This document shows positions 43,332-43,617 of a DNA stretch of 43,617 nt, piece by piece. The stretch covers positions 1-43,617 of the forward strand of contig SKJG01000002.1 in assembly GCA_007116035.1 (NCBI GenBank), given 5' to 3'. A program made the translations under genes and the position numbers. Numbering within the stretch: the stretch's first letter is position 1; every line of letters begins with the position of its first letter. The notes beneath the pieces were generated by a model. The model did no database searches, was not told where the DNA came from, and worked only from the letters and a program-made list of their open reading frames with translations. The stretch comes from Thioalkalivibrio sp. GTDB taxonomy: Bacteria > Pseudomonadota > Gammaproteobacteria > Ectothiorhodospirales > Ectothiorhodospiraceae.

Positions 43332-43617
43332 ATGAAAGACGCCATGTTCGAGAGCCATATCCCGGGGCTGCAACTGATCCACCGCGGCAAGGTGCGCGAC
43401 CTCTATGCGGTGGGCGAGGAGCACCTGCTGATGGTGACCACCGACCGCCTGTCGGCCTTCGACGTGGTGCTGCCCACGCCGATCCCCGACAAGGGGCGCA
43501 TCCTGACCGCGATCACGGTGTTCTGGATGCGCAAGGTCGAGGCCATGCTCCGCATCCCCAACCAGCTGACCGACATCGACCTCGCCCGGGTGGTGCCCGA
43601 TCCGGCGGTCCGGGCAC
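43332..43617 (+). CDS. purC: SAICAR synthase, N-terminal part (cut by window edge)
   Basis: Phosphoribosylaminoimidazole-succinocarboxamide synthase; 95 codons are present. The opening [22 protein letters not shown] and [24 protein letters not shown] show the longer form of the enzyme (about 290-300 residues elsewhere), not the short E. coli type. ATG at 43332 is used; another ATG four codons later is possible. It diverges from purEK. Confidence 0.95.
   Translation, partial: MKDAMFESHIPGLQLIHRGKVRDLYAVGEEHLLMVTTDRLSAFDVVLPTPIPDKGRILTAITVFWMRKVEAMLRIPNQLTDIDLARVVPDPAVRA

Overview
This window reads as core chromosome of a GC-rich gammaproteobacterium. The gene set and order (E. coli-type SpeD, Coq7, UbiG, MinCDE, AmgK/MurU, PurEK) and the synteny rpe-gph-trpE // trpG-trpD-trpC-osmC-speD with coq7 beyond resemble Pseudomonas. 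Two DsrE-type sulfur-related domains and a DksA lacking most zinc ligands would suit a Chromatiales/Ectothiorhodospiraceae-like sulfur bacterium, but this is inference and the genus cannot be named from sequence alone. No phage, IS element or CRISPR array was seen.

Layout. 1-5.2 kb: 5' part of smc (cut by the left edge), divergent queF and a sugar kinase, then ubiG with a small unknown gene on the other strand. 5.2-9.5 kb: a REP pair, mtgA, a large MscS-type channel and a membrane zinc peptidase. 9.5-14.2 kb: minCDE, preceded on the same strand by a cyclopropane-synthase-like methyltransferase and a DUF1295 membrane protein; a lipocalin lipoprotein diverges from them. 14.2-19.5 kb: a fused 5-oxoprolinase, a ceramidase-like membrane protein, dksA and a small membrane protein. 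19.6-22.1 kb: a tightly coupled cpdA-amgK-murU operon (cAMP breakdown plus recycling of cell-wall sugars). 22.1-24.0 kb: the most unusual locus, an ECF sigma factor, an anti-sigma factor whose extracytoplasmic half is a DsrE-like domain, and a separate exported DsrE-family protein with the same kind of ending. A good candidate ECF promoter (GGAAT, 17 bases, CGTCTAA) precedes the sigma gene. 24.1-27.0 kb: a divergent operon of an unknown protein, a GCS2-type carboxylate-amine ligase homologue and an AstE/aspartoacylase-like zinc hydrolase.

27.0-34 kb: tRNA-Met, a thioredoxin-like [2Fe-2S] ferredoxin, an orphan GlcF-like iron-sulfur protein, a second REP pair, coq7, then speD, osmC and trpCDG on the minus strand. 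34-36.4 kb: three genes sit between trpG and trpE (secreted histidine phosphatase, an IscR-like regulator with no cysteine at all, an exported alpha/beta hydrolase) together with a block of hairpins. 36.4-43.6 kb: trpE, gph, rpe, a cytochrome c, an orphan CbiM-like permease, an RsmC-like methyltransferase, purK, purE and the start of divergent purC.

The main candidate for an undescribed system is the sigma / DsrE-anti-sigma / DsrE module at 22168-23992, possibly linked to the divergent ligase-hydrolase operon. The second is the cluster-less IscR homologue, whose own promoter carries a sequence close to the E. coli IscR type 1 site.
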